Shown here piece after piece: positions 11,858 through 21,886 of a DNA stretch of 64,000 nt. The stretch is from positions 125,223,024 through 125,287,023 of the forward strand of contig OZ008368.1 in NCBI GenBank assembly GCA_963931995.1, written 5' to 3'. Position numbers and translations under genes: made by a program. The notes below the pieces were generated by a model that saw only the letters and a list, made by a program, of their open reading frames with translations, was not told the DNA's origin and ran no database searches. Source of the stretch: Phaonia tiefii (Eukaryota > Arthropoda > Insecta > Diptera > Muscidae). Positions within the stretch are counted from its first letter, which is position 1, and every line of letters starts with the position of its first letter.

Positions 11858-12092
11858 CATGGTAAAATAAGTAAGGTAAACGCACTAGGAATTGTTACAA
11901 CAAACACAGGCATTTTGTTTTTGTTTGGTGTCCATAATCTGTCAAATTTTCTTCATGTGTGTATCTACTGTAAAACTAAACAAAAAAGTACACAAACAAA
12001 ATGCATGTGAATTTGACATAAGAGAAACACCTAAGCAAGAAATATGTTGAAATCAGCTGTTCTAACGAGTTTACCTTACTCATTTTGCCATG
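11858..12092 (+). mobile_element. hAT-like MITE, family B, 235 bp
   Basis: The element begins catggtaaaataagtaaggt and ends with the inverted accttactcattttgccatg. It is flanked by a perfect 8-bp direct repeat, tgtgttct (11850-11857 and 12093-12100). It has no coding capacity. A second copy in opposite orientation is at 14664-14855 and shares internal phrases such as acaggcatt and aaatcag-tgttct. The 8-bp duplication suggests mobilisation by a hAT transposase. It is inserted in the 5' region of the pogo-like element. Confidence 0.85.
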
Positions 12093-12149
12093 TGTGTTCT
12101 CTTCCACATATATTTATAATTTGAGTAACATATTTTTGTAATTAAGCAG

Positions 12150-12424
12150 ACATTTGTCGCCATCTATTGTTGAAGGTTGTCACTTTTGAGACGTTTAGTA
12201 TGTCCATACATATTTTTCAGTTAAGCGAAGTCATTTTCGTATAACATGCCATATTTGAGTACAAAAATTATTTCAGTTATGCGATTTTTTCAGTCCAGCG
12301 GAGTTTCGCTAAACCGTAGTGAATTGAACGAAGTAAACATAAAATCAAACTGGGAATAAAGCTCAATTTCAGTAAGCCGATATTTTTCAGTTAAGCGTGT
12401 TGCGCTAAAGCGGAGTCGACTGTA
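12150..12424 (-). mobile_element. pogo-like terminal and subterminal repeats
   Basis: Read on the minus strand, the end at 12424 begins CAGTCGACTCCGCTTTAGCG and is followed by TA in the flank, as for pogo-class ends. Moving inward, a short motif close to ttcagttaagcg recurs about five times (near 12217, 12272, 12287, 12370 and 12388 on the plus strand). These are likely transposase-binding subterminal repeats. This is probably the 5' end of the element whose transposase lies at 10383-11560. The other end was not found. Confidence 0.55.
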
Positions 12425-12825
12425 CGGGTTATTAATTAAGTGTCGCAATCACACACTACACTGTCAATCTTCGACCTTGACTATTGCTTGACAAATACTG
12501 TACCTTTTTGATATCTACATATTAGAGACAGACTTTTCGCGTAGTGCAACCAACGTTAACGGTCGCTTTCTTTCTATGCTACAAACAGCTGATTTGGGGC
12601 AACTAACAAGCGAACGAACAAGTATGTCATTCAGTAAAAAAATCAAACCGCACTTATGTACATCCTCTTCAGCGACCTGAACGAAAATCTATGTGAACAA
12701 AGGCAGTCACTCACTTTCGCTTCAAAGAGCGACCCACTATCTTTCGACTTGTCGTTGTGGTGTGGTTTGTGTGGTTGTTGTCGTTCGCTATTTAATTTTT
12801 GAACGAGAGAGTGAGTACGAGCAAC

Positions 12826-13490
12826 TAGCGTAGTGGCCGATCATATTATCTTTCAACAAAGCAGGTTCACGTCGCTTTGTTTAATAAATGTTGAAAAAAT
12901 AGTACACTAGTTTAAAAACACCAATCCATTCACAATCTCTCTTTCTGCCGACCACTGAACCTGTTATAGAGTAATGACGTATAGAGCTGTTATTGTTCTC
13001 ATCTGACATTTCCTTTCACACTATTCGTGGTGCGGTCGGTGCGATAGAGTTATTTGACGTAAATTGACTTACACCAGTCGTTTTGATCACGTTACATATT
13101 GTTTTGATCAAAAACTGTGAAATGTTAACGTATTTTAAACTTTTTTGTTATATTTTATTGTTTGTTTATTTTTGTGGTGTATTTACACAAAAATGTTGAC
13201 CCAGAAAACGAAATGCCGATGCTGATTTATTGTGGGATGGATTGAGCCATTGCCTCTATCTGGTATTATTAAAGCAATACTTTCCAACAGACAACCGTCC
13301 ATCTGCAACACACCAAATGTCGTCAATTTACTGAGAGATTTCGAGTCTCTATACGTCATTACTCTATGGAACCTGCTTTGTTGAAAGCTAATGGATGGGG
13401 ATGAATGAAGTGTGTCTCTTTGTTGAGAATTTTGTTGCTATTCGCGTCGTGTACATGTGAAAAGCGTAATATGATAGGCCACTGGTGGCT
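12826..13490. repeat. older inverted repeat split by MITE A copy 1
   Basis: The left side (12826-12870) reads gtggccgatcatatta then ctttcaacaaagcaggttc. The right side (13370-13490) holds the same two blocks inverted, but about 75 bp further apart. The MITE lies exactly between the two gaacctg copies. This looks like a foldback element that lost part of its left arm. Confidence 0.45.
12965..13368 (+). mobile_element. hAT-like MITE, family A, copy 1 (404 bp)
   Basis: The ends are tatagagtaatgacgtatag and the inverted tatacgtcattactctatg. The flanks gaacctgt (12957-12964) and gaacctgc (13369-13376) form an 8-bp duplication with one mismatch. Internal phrases shared with copies 2 and 3 are ctcatctgac-tttc-tttcacactat, a run ending in tttacacaaaa, and attgcctctatctggtatta. 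It is non-coding. It sits inside an older inverted repeat around gaacctgctttgttgaaag. Confidence 0.85.
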
Positions 13491-13900
13491 ATGAGTGCCG
13501 ACAGCTGGTATATACATATGTGCTACAAAGTTGACGTCTTCATACTGAAATGGAAATATATTTGAATAATAAATTGATTATGATGTCATAATTCTCTTTC
13601 TATTGTGTTTCTTCCTTTGAATTATATTAAAACTGTTTATGTTTCAAGCTTTTTTTTTTGCAGCTATGCGCCAACCAAAAGACAAGTGAGTGATTTTGAC
13701 ATTTACCTTCGCATAGATGACAGCAAAAATAGCATAGAGTAATACAAAAAAGAGTCTCCACACCCGTGACAATTCTCTATACTATGTTATAATTCCTGGT
13801 TGAAAATAAGAGTTAAATTCCGATAAACAGTCATACTGTATAGAAATAATGCAATTTATTGACAAAAATGCTAAAAATGAAGCAAGAAACGTCGAAAGAT

Positions 13901-14075
13901 AGACCCCTTTCACACTCGGCAAGTTACTTGCGCAAGTCAGTTTTTCAACTTTCCGAGTACAAGCAAGTCTGTACCTCAAATTTATTCCCCTAACCCGACC
14001 TTACCTCTGTCATCAACAAACCAAGACTTGGGCAAGAGACTTGCGCAAGTAACTTGCCGAGTGTGAAAGGGGTCT
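13901..14075. mobile_element. MITE with perfect 37-bp inverted ends, 175 bp
   Basis: Positions 13901-13937 and 14039-14075 are exact inverted copies, beginning agacccctttcacactcggc and ending with its complement. The inner part of each arm is itself palindromic (acttgcgcaagt). The spacer is about 100 bp. No target duplication is obvious. The perfect arms suggest a recent insertion. Confidence 0.8.
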
Positions 14076-14170
14076 TACCTGGCGTTTACACGGGACAATT
14101 TTGCTCCGACAGAAGAAATACATTCACACATTTTTACTACCACACTTACACTTCTCTCACTTGCCTCGCC

Positions 14171-14594
14171 CATAGACTAATACATACCTAGATAAACTTA
14201 TTCTCTCATCTGACGTTTCATTTCACACTCTTCGTGATGCGGTTGGTGTGATAGAGAGATGTTTGACGAAAAGTGATATACACCAGGTGGAATTACAATA
14301 ACTTCTTGCTTTAATTTTTCATGCCATTTTGGTGAAAAACTGTGAAATTTAAATGTGTTTTAAACTTTTTTATTGACTGTTATTGTTAGCATACATTTGT
14401 GTTGTATTTAACACATTAATTTTAACACACAAAACGAAATGCCGTTGTTGTTATTTTGTTCGTTGTTTTGAACCATTGCCTCTATCTGGTATTAGTAAAG
14501 CAATTCTTTTCAACATCAAACGTATACATCACACGAGGACAAATGTCAGAAATTTGGTGAGTGAAAGATTTTCTCTACCAATATTTACTCTATG
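14171..14594 (+). mobile_element. hAT-like MITE, family A, copy 2 (424 bp)
   Basis: It starts catagactaatacatac and ends atttactctatg. It is flanked by a perfect 8-bp duplication, gcctcgcc (14163-14170 and 14595-14602). The interior matches copies 1 and 3 over ctcatctgacgtttcatttc, caccaggtgg and cctctatctggtatta. It has no open frame of interest. Confidence 0.9.
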
Positions 14595-14663
14595 GCCTCG
14601 CCACTGTCTCTGATTTTTCAATGACAATAACTTCGGCAAGAGATTTGACATAAGCGGCCAGAT

Positions 14664-14855
14664 CATGGCTGAACTAGTAAAGGTTGGCACAATAGAACAA
14701 CTGATTTTGCTTTCTTATGGCTCCATCTGTTAAATTCAGTGTATTTTGTTGTTGTACTTTTTTGTTAGAGTCATGAAACAAAAAATAAATGCCTGTTGTT
14801 GGTTCACACAATTACAACAAATCCTACTGCGTCAACCTCTACTAGTTCAGCCATC
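14664..14855 (-). mobile_element. hAT-like MITE, family B, copy 2 (192 bp)
   Basis: It starts catggctgaactagtaaagg and ends with the inverted cctctactagttcagccat. The flanks ggccagat (14656-14663) and ggccatat (14856-14863) match at 7 of 8 positions. Compared as the reverse complement, the interior follows copy 1 at 11858-12092, including caggcatt, aaaaaagtac and aatcag-tgttct. Confidence 0.8.
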
Positions 14856-15193
14856 GGCCATATAGGTGACGTTTCGTAGTAATTTGAGAAAAAAGCAAAA
14901 CATCGCAAACGACTTTACAAATTGGGATATATATTTGTATTTGAAAATTTTGCTAATTTTTATTGAAATATTGTTTGACAATACAAACATATGAACATGA
15001 ATACATGTCTAATTTTGCAGAATACAAAAAATCAGAGCATGAAATTTAACGAAACGACACTGTCGGCGGTTGCTTAAAACTGTACTGTCTTTATAACTGG
15101 CTGGACGCGTACGTCACACAAACAGCTTTTCTTTTTGTGACAACTAATACATATTCTCAACTATTTTATCTCAAACTGTCCCGTGTAAACGCA

Positions 15194-15747
15194 CCGTTAG
15201 CAAAAGTTGCCCAAAAAAGTGCTAAAAAGCATTTAGCATGTTTTTCCAGAAAAAAGTGCAGAAGCCAATAAAAAAAGAAGCTAGAATTGCACTTAAAGTG
15301 CTTGTGGTACGTTGGTACCAGAACCAATTTCAAACAAAATCTGAAACAACGGCCGAGTTAATTTTTTTTTAGGAATTTTCCAATGTAAGATAAGAATTTG
15401 CAAGATCTTGGTTAATGTATATATGATTTACTTCCAAGCGCAATATGATTTAGGATTTATTTTTTGGATTAGCTGCATTTTGTATGGGACGAGGTGCAGA
15501 TAATCTGAAGCCTGCGGATGCATCCGTGTTTTATATGATGATCATCAATATTTTGAACAGATCTGACAGTTCGAGGTCTGCTCGTGAGTCTTGTCCTAAA
15601 TTGGAGCAGTTCTTTCACAATAAAATCGCGAATAGAGAAACAATCTTTGTTCTTTGCGCAATTTATCTCCCAAGTTTTACCTGCGAAATAGCAAAAAATA
15701 ATATTAAATATTCGACAACAAAGAAGTTAAACATTCTTTATATCATA
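15194..15747. other. no recognised gene
   Basis: The stretch holds phrases such as agtgctaaaaagcatttagc that echo 1950-2030. A 112-codon open frame at 15484-15822 runs across the Helitron terminus, has no recognised domain, and is probably chance. Confidence 0.35.
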
Positions 15748-15982
15748 CTAGTTGAAAAGCCCGTCAAACGACGGTCGAAGATCTTGAAAAAAAAACGTCT
15801 TCAGTGGTATTTAACGTTCTGACCATAAAATCTTCTGTCCAGTATTTCGTTTCTAAAAGCTACTGATCTTTGAGCACTAAATGGTGTAAAATGGCATAAT
15901 AACTTCATATATCATTGCAAATTGTTTGTATATTTACTTTGAAAATATTTCTTTGAACACAACATTTTTTGTGAAAGTGGTT

Positions 15983-17260
15983 TCACTGGAAGGGTCCGTC
16001 CAGTATTTTAACTTTGATATCCGCAGCTCGCCTCGCTCTCGAGAAAGCCACATACAATTGCCCGTGGCTAAAGACAGGCTCCGGCAAGTAAATACCGACC
16101 TTTTCCAGCGTTTGGCCTTGCGACTTGTTGATAGTCATTGCAAAAGCCAATTTGATTGGGAATTCCCGTCGGCGCAAAACGAAGGGAAGATCCGGGTTTG
16201 TTGGAGCTAAATCCACTCGTGGGAGGAATACGACCTGCTTTTTTTGCACTGTCTGCCAAAACTGATGCAACTATTAGATTTGGCTTCAAATCGGTAATTA
16301 TCAGCCTAGTCCTCGTTTTGTGTTCAGGTCAATTAACATAATTATCGCCCCAATTTGTAGTGACATTTTATGCACCGGCATACCTGGTGGCGTACACTCG
16401 TTCAAGAATTCTATAGGGTAATGTTGGTTGTCCTCATCACTTGAGTCGTCTATAGAATCGAAACTGAGGTATGTAACGGTATTGCCATTAAATAAACCCA
16501 ATACCTTATTGTTAATTTCTTCAGTATCAGTGTTCTTAGGGCATAAAATTACCATTTTTGAATATTGGGAAACATTTTCAATGGTAAGGTGGATATCAAA
16601 TATTTCTTTGATTATGTCGTCCTTGCAAATGAGGTCAACTGGGATGGGAATGGTGTCATCAGAAATTCCGTGGGTATTTGTCAGTTCTCCATTGCCAAGG
16701 CGTATTAGCCACTCGCTAAAGTTTGTGTCAACGGAACGAACGTTGTTTTTTAGGCGAAGAACTTGAAAATTCTCCCAAAGATCACCGAACTTGATGCTGG
16801 CCTCAACAATTGCTGCTCGCGTTCCATGAGGAACAACAGGAAGAATTTGTCTAAAGTCTCCTCCAAGTAACAGGACTTTACCACCGAACGTTTTTGTATT
16901 CTGCATAATCTCTTGTAGCAGTCCATTAATAGCTTTGAGTGCGGTGCTCGGAGCCATAGTAGCTTCGTCCCAAATTATAATTAAGGTCTTCCTTATAATT
17001 TCTGCATCCGGTGACGTCATTCGCATTGATGAGGTGGAAGTGTCCACTAATGGAATGGGCAACTTGAACTGGGAATGGTATGTCCTTCCACCATCTAATA
17101 AATTGGCCGCAATGGCAGTTGACGCAACGGGTAGCCCATTGTTACCATCTCCACGTATGTGACTCAACAAAGTTGTGTATAAATAGGGTTACCACTTCCA
17201 CCTGGGCCATCTAAGAAAAATGTTCTTTGCGGAAGACTGTCATTGCTAACAGCAGTCATT
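15983..17260 (-). pseudogene. Helitron PIF1-like helicase domain, frameshifted
   Basis: This would unwind DNA during rolling-circle transposition. Reading 17260 down, a Walker A region DGPGGSGN carries Asn where Lys is expected and is followed by a frameshift before LLSHIRGDGNNGL. Next are IIIWDEATM (Walker B, about 17000-16960), VLLLGGDFRQILPVV (about 16890-16850), and LRLKNNVRS. In the last block (16270-15983, another frame) come FAMTINKSQGQTLEKVG and LYVAFSRAR, the C-terminal superfamily 1B motifs. The order and spacing match helicases of animal Helitrons. Cellular PIF1 is unlikely because a Rep remnant lies upstream and a Helitron terminus downstream. Confidence 0.88.
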
Positions 17261-17479
17261 ATGGAGTCGAAGACAGATACTTGCTCAGTGTTGAGTGCAT
17301 TCCACTGCCTTTATTTCGTTCGACAACCACATCGTAATAAGGAGCAGACATCTGCAGCATATCACATTACGGCGTACGAAGTCCAAAGTCGAGACATCTT
17401 TTACCATGTGAATTTAGAATGCTCTGAATATCTTGTAGAACAAAATTGTCACAATTTACACAAAAATTGTCTTGACCTT

Positions 17480-18660
17480 GGTGAATGTTTATGTCTTCGC
17501 ACTACTGTGCCTTATATTTCTCAAAAAGTTCCGCCGCATTCGATGGAAATGCGAAAATACACATTGATCCGCTGCTTCTTGGAGTGTTGCGTCCCATGTG
17601 GCATCATCATTTAGTAGACCTCGTCGCTGCGTAGTTTCCTTGAAAGTTGAGTATGTGTGGCCTTCATACGTTCTCAAGTCAGTAAACGAAGTGGCTCCGG
17701 TGACGTGAAGCAATAAAAGGCGTAAGCAGAATCTTTCTGGATCAGAGGCTAAGTTTACGGAATATATTCGGCCTATTGTTTTCTCTGCTCCTCTTTGCCT
17801 TTTTGCCATTTTCTGAGTTTTGCATCGAAAACATAATGTTGAGGCAGATCACCGTACAGCATTTCATTTGCTGCATCATCTTCTTCATTTAACCTAAACC
17901 AAGCGGTTAACGTTGTGTTTTTAATTGCAGAATTTGCCGCGGTTGTATCAAAATTAGCCTCCGTTAAACATACATATTGCTTATCTGGTAAAGTGAACTT
18001 TTAGTCGAATAATTGTGTGTGACTGCTCATGCATATAAAAGCCAAACAACCCCCAAGCAGCCTCTGGTGCTCTGATATATCGAGAGTCCATGAATGTTTT
18101 GATCTCGTCATGATTAAGAACATTTTCTTCCGCGATTGCAATATTAGCGCAGTCATGACCTTTGTAGACATACTTAAAAAGGTATTTGCCGCTTTTGATT
18201 GATGCACAGCTTTCGACGTTTATATGGCAGTTGAATTTTAGGCTCAGATACGAAAAATATGGCACCACCTAGGAATTATCAGTGGTCCTGCCATTAACAG
18301 TTGCCGTAACTCCATTGTTTCTACGACGATATTTCGGGTAACCGTTAAAATTGGCATTCGTTTGCTCTTGGAAATCTTTGGGGAACTTCTACGAACAAAC
18401 CCCGTTTACCATGCACTGCGAATTGAAATTATGCTGACCACATGGTCCGTGAATCATGTGCTTGGTAACAATAGCATGTAACATTGGAGATATTTGTATA
18501 CAGGTATCTCTGCATGAATTACCTTATCGATAGCTTCAGCGTCTTTTGGCTTATCTTGGACTTTAAGAATAAGCAAAACATGAGCGTGGGGAAGGCCTCG
18601 TTTCTGAAACTCTATGACGTGAACTTTTGCTGTTGGTGTGCCAATTTTTTTTTTTTGCCT
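17480..18660 (-). pseudogene. Helitron Rep/HUH nickase region, broken
   Basis: The minus strand at 18620-18480 encodes VHVIEFQKRGLPHAHVLLIL. The HAH triplet (plus positions about 18580-18596) is the HUH metal-binding motif of rolling-circle Rep proteins. Further on come a block like MIHGPCG (about 18455) and GYPKYRRRN (about 18345). Then SGKYLFKYVYKGHD (18215-18150) is the tyrosine-containing nicking motif region. Continuing frames to 17480 include TTLTAWFRLNEEDD and GDLPQHYVFD. Multiple stops and shifts interrupt it. Sequence before the HUH motif is missing. Confidence 0.82.
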
Positions 18661-18868
18661 ATATCATTAAGTAATTCTATCACAGAAAGAGAATAATGAC
18701 GTGTTAAAAAATGAGCGAGCAAGAGAACAATGAAAGAGTGTTGGTGCGGAGATATAAATTGTTCGCCTAAAAGTATACAATGATTTAAAACATTTTATAA
18801 CGTTTTTATTTAGTTGGCAACGCATTAACCTTCACCGCAGTGAGGCTAGCAAATTATTATGTAGTATA

Positions 18869-19452
18869 CAGGGTGTCCCCTAAACTTTTGTCTAAACTTA
18901 AACACGTGATAGCTGAGAACAAAAGCTACAATGTTTGTTATTACGCCAATTGGCTAGGTGACTTCGTTTTCGAGATATTCGTGTTTAAAATAAATGCATT
19001 TTTGAATGCATTTTCAATAAATGCATAATCTACTTTTTAAATGAAAAATAAATATCATTGAAAATTGCTTCAAAATTGATTTTAAATAATTTATTTTTTT
19101 CGTTTGAAATGAAAACGAATTTTTTTTTTAAATGTTTTCAATTAACGAAAATTTTCAAAATGAGAGCCTTGTTGCGTTATGCAGTTGTATTAATAATAAT
19201 AGTTGTATTAATAGTCATTTCCTGTCGCATTTGATTTCAAATCAATTTTGAAGCAATTTTCAATGATATTTCTTTTTCATTTAAAAAGTAGATTATGCAT
19301 TTATTGTAAATGCATTCAAAAATTCAATTATTTTAAACACGAATATCTCGAAAACGAAGCCACCTAGGCAATTGGCGTAAGAACTAACATTGTAGCTTTT
19401 GTTCTCAGCTATCAGGTGTTTAAGTTTAGACAAAAGTTTAGGGGACACCCTG
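18869..19452. mobile_element. foldback MITE, 584 bp, long inverted arms
   Basis: The arms of about 225 bp (18869-19096 and 19225-19452) are inverted copies with minor differences. They begin cagggtgtcccctaaacttt and contain gataatctactttttaaat-like and cgaaaacgaag phrases. TATA flanks both ends, so the duplication could be TA, as for Tc1-mariner relatives. No coding sequence is present. An open frame at 18840-19028 lies wholly in the left arm. Confidence 0.85.
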
Positions 19453-20375
19453 TATATGATATTTTGTTTTCCCTAACTATAAAACAAAATCTATTAAATT
19501 CTAATGAATTTTTGAATTCAAACATATCAATTTGTTGGTCCACGCTGAAGATCGTTGCCAACGGAAAATGTGTTAGTGTGTGAATACCATCAAGGGTTTA
19601 TTTTATATTATTTTTGTTTATTTAATAGAAAACTCCCCACCCGTTTCCGAAATATTTACAACTAATTGATTTTGGTGTCAAAACAAACAAAAGCAACGCT
19701 GATATCTTTTCAGATTGTTGATTTTGATTACAAACTCGAAAAACTAACGCATAATTGTATATGGCCTTATCCTTACAAGTCCTAATTTATCTAGGTTGTT
19801 TACATGAGATTTTCGTCCACCTTCCTTTAGCAGTTTGCCCAGAGCTCAATGCACAGTTTCTTAAAATAAAAAAAAAAACTCTGTTGATGATCTTTCCGCC
19901 ATTCCGTCATGGGAAGCAATTGGAAATCAAGTTAAGTTAGACAGAACATATCATTTACATAACTAGGATTGTGAACGACTAAAAGAAAAAATAATTAACG
20001 CTGTTTTACGTAGCTTGCAAAACAAAAAGAGGTCTGAATGTGACTTAGATATATCCCTGGGTCAACCGTGGCTAACCCGGTTGGCAAAGCAATATCTACT
20101 ATTGCCATTAGAACCCATATACTGCATGATGTCAACCAGATTCTAAAAAGTAGCTGTCACCTTTCTTCATATTGGCCTATTGTCTCCATTTTGTAATTAT
20201 TTGTACATCCGGGTCTCTGACGGTAAGACGGTCTATTCGTGACCACCAATATACTTCCTTCCTGTACTTATTCAAAAACCTTACACAATTGTGGTTTCTT
20301 TTGACATGTAATGTAATAGAAAGTGACTTTCCGAATGGTTTGGCATGCACGAGTGTGACAGTTTAACACTGGTGG
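19453..20375. other. no recognised gene
   Basis: This AT-rich stretch has only short frames. I looked for upstream exons of the AAA ATPase (a Walker A GPPGTGKT block) and found none. The last 8 bases are the target duplication of MITE A copy 3. Confidence 0.4.
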
Positions 20376-20802
20376 CATAGAATAACACATACGTAGAAGG
20401 TTTTATTCTCTCATCTGACGTTTCATTTCACACTCTCATCGTAGGTTTGTGGAAATGAGAGGAAATTAAATTTAAAATTTACATACACCAGGTGGAGTTA
20501 CAAAATATGTTTACTTAACTATTTCCTGTCGTTTTGGTATAGAACTGAAAAATTTAAAAGTAGTTTGCACTTTTTTGTTGATTTTTATCGTTGGTATACA
20601 TTTGTATTGTATTTAACACAACTAGTTTGCCACAAAAACACGAAATTCGGGTGTAGTTCCTTTGGGGATCGCTGTATACTATTGCCACCATCTGGTATTA
20701 TTGAACCCATATTTTCCACCCTCCACTGTGTAATTTCCATCGTACCTATGACGTTTAATTTATTGAGCGAATAAAAACTTCTATAGTATGTGTTATTCTA
20801 TG
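20376..20802 (+). mobile_element. hAT-like MITE, family A, copy 3 (427 bp)
   Basis: It starts catagaataacacatacgta and ends with the inverted tagtatgtgttattctatg. The flanking 8-bp duplication actggtgg (20368-20375 and 20803-20810) is perfect. The interior matches copies 1 and 2 (ctcatctgacgtttcatttc, caccaggtgg, catctggtatta). It lies upstream of the Fignl1-like exons, probably in an intron. Confidence 0.9.
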
Positions 20803-20898
20803 ACTGGTGGTATTAATATGCTTTTCTGACGTTTAGCCAAAATCCAAAAAGTTATTGGTTTACATAAATTATAATTATTGTTTTTTTTTATTTATATA

Positions 20899-21082
20899 CA
20901 GTGGCTGACAAAAGTAAACCTACCATCCCCATTCTTCCTGTCTAACGCTGTCAAATACATTATGAAGATTATTAATGCAGTTTCTTTGAAATCTCGTTCA
21001 ATATATAAAATGTTCGAGAATAATTGTCGGACTCGACATGTAGCTAAAATGGAGCTCGTATGTAGACTTTTGTCGGCCACTG
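20899..21082. mobile_element. Tc1/mariner-type MITE, 184 bp, TA flanked
   Basis: It starts cagtggctgacaaaagt and ends with the inverted acttttgtcggccactg, with TA on both sides (20897-20898 and 21083-21084). It is non-coding. It ends 72 bp before the splice acceptor of the first visible Fignl1-like exon, so it sits in that intron. Confidence 0.85.
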
Positions 21083-21154
21083 TAAATCCCCTTAAATTGA
21101 ATTCTCATTTGTGTGCATTGGTATTTTATCCATTTTATTTTTTGTTTCTAATAG

Positions 21155-21830
21155 GTTATATTCATAGACGAAATAGATTCATTGCTTTCGCAACGATCGG
21201 AAAACGAAAATGAGGGCACTCGACGTCTTAAGGTATTTCCAAAATTAAATTTTTAACTTAGGACATTTGGAAGACATTCTATGGCATTTCAGACAGAGTT
21301 TCTCGTAAGACTAGACGGAGCTGCCACAACAGATGATGACCGTGTGCTGATTGTTGGTGCTACTAATAGACCCCAAGAATTGGACGAAGCTGTTCGCAGA
21401 CGTTTCGTTAAGCGGCTTTACGTGCCCTTACCAGAATTGGATGCACGCATTGAAATTCTGGCGAATCTCTTAAAGACGGTTGATAATAATTTAGACGCAA
21501 ATGATCTTAAAGAAATATCTCAATTGGCAAATGGATATTCTGGCGCCGATATGGATAGTTTATGTCGTGAAGCATCTATGGAACCTCTGCGTTCCTTGCC
21601 CGTAGGTTCGATAATGACCTTTAATAAAGACATGGTAAGCAAATCAATTTGTGTTTTATGTATGTTTATAATAGTTTATAACTAACTACACGTGGTTGTT
21701 TATGTTGCAGTTACGCCCAGTGAGTAAAGACGATTTCCGAAAAGCTGTAGACAAGATTCGACCGAGTGTATCGCAAAAGGATCTCGACCAGTATGTTGAA
21801 TGGAATAAAACGTATGGCTCAAGTTTTTAG
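21155..21830 (+). CDS. Fignl1: fidgetin-like protein 1 AAA ATPase, last three exons
   Basis: This is the C-terminal half of the AAA ATPase domain of a fidgetin-like 1 protein, a hexameric ATPase acting in DNA-repair and RAD51 regulation in other animals. Exon A is 21155-21232 (VIFIDEIDSLLSQR, Walker B), exon B 21293-21634 and exon C 21711-21830 (stop TAG). The introns are 60 and 76 bp with GT-AG ends, all phase 0. Exon B holds DRVLIVGATNRPQELDEA (sensor 1) and VRRRFVKRLYVPLPE (arginine finger region), then GYSGADMDSLCREAS. Exon C holds the Vps4-type C-terminal helix (KIRPSVSQKDL, then YVEWNKTYGSS). KRLYVPLPE and WNKTYG favour FIGNL1 over spastin. AATAAA follows at 21881. Walker A and the N-terminal half are absent from the upstream 21 kb. 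The visible exons are undamaged. Confidence 0.9.
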
Positions 21831-21880
21831 TGATCTTACATCATTGATTAATGCTAATTAGTATCACTTAATTTACGCTA

Positions 21881-21886
21881 AATAAA
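21881..21886 (+). terminator. poly(A) signal of the Fignl1-like gene
   Basis: AATAAA lies 51 bases after the stop codon at 21830, a normal distance for a fly 3' UTR. Confidence 0.7.

Larger units (their letters stand above)
14080..15193. mobile_element. ~1.1-kb MITE-like element hosting two other MITEs
   Basis: The left end ggcgtttacacgggacaatt (14081) is matched by the inverted tgtcccgtgtaaacgc ending at 15192. Within it lie MITE A copy 2 (14171-14594) and MITE B copy 2 (14664-14855), each with its own 8-bp duplication. Removing both leaves about 480 bp of non-coding sequence. The superfamily is unknown. Confidence 0.65.
15748..18660 (-). mobile_element. Helitron (rolling-circle transposon), 3' end intact, 5' end missing
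   Basis: The minus strand reads from a Rep-like region (18660) through a PIF1-type helicase to a classic Helitron 3' end. The end has a hairpin CCGTC-GTTT-GACGG (15774-15761), then GCTTTTCAA, then terminal CTAG (15751-15748), with T next in the flank as expected for insertion between A and T. The 5' TC end is not seen, and the Rep sequence stops at a poly-T run near 18646-18657. Both coding parts are broken, so this copy is dead, but its 3' end should identify related elements. Confidence 0.85.

Noticed and set aside
15484..15822. 112-codon open frame as a gene
   Set aside because: It crosses the Helitron terminus and hairpin on the opposite strand and shows no recognised motif.
21155..21830. 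Spastin or katanin instead of fidgetin-like 1
   Set aside because: KRLYVPLPE, LCREAS and WNKTYG agree better with fidgetin-like 1. Spastin has different blocks at these points.
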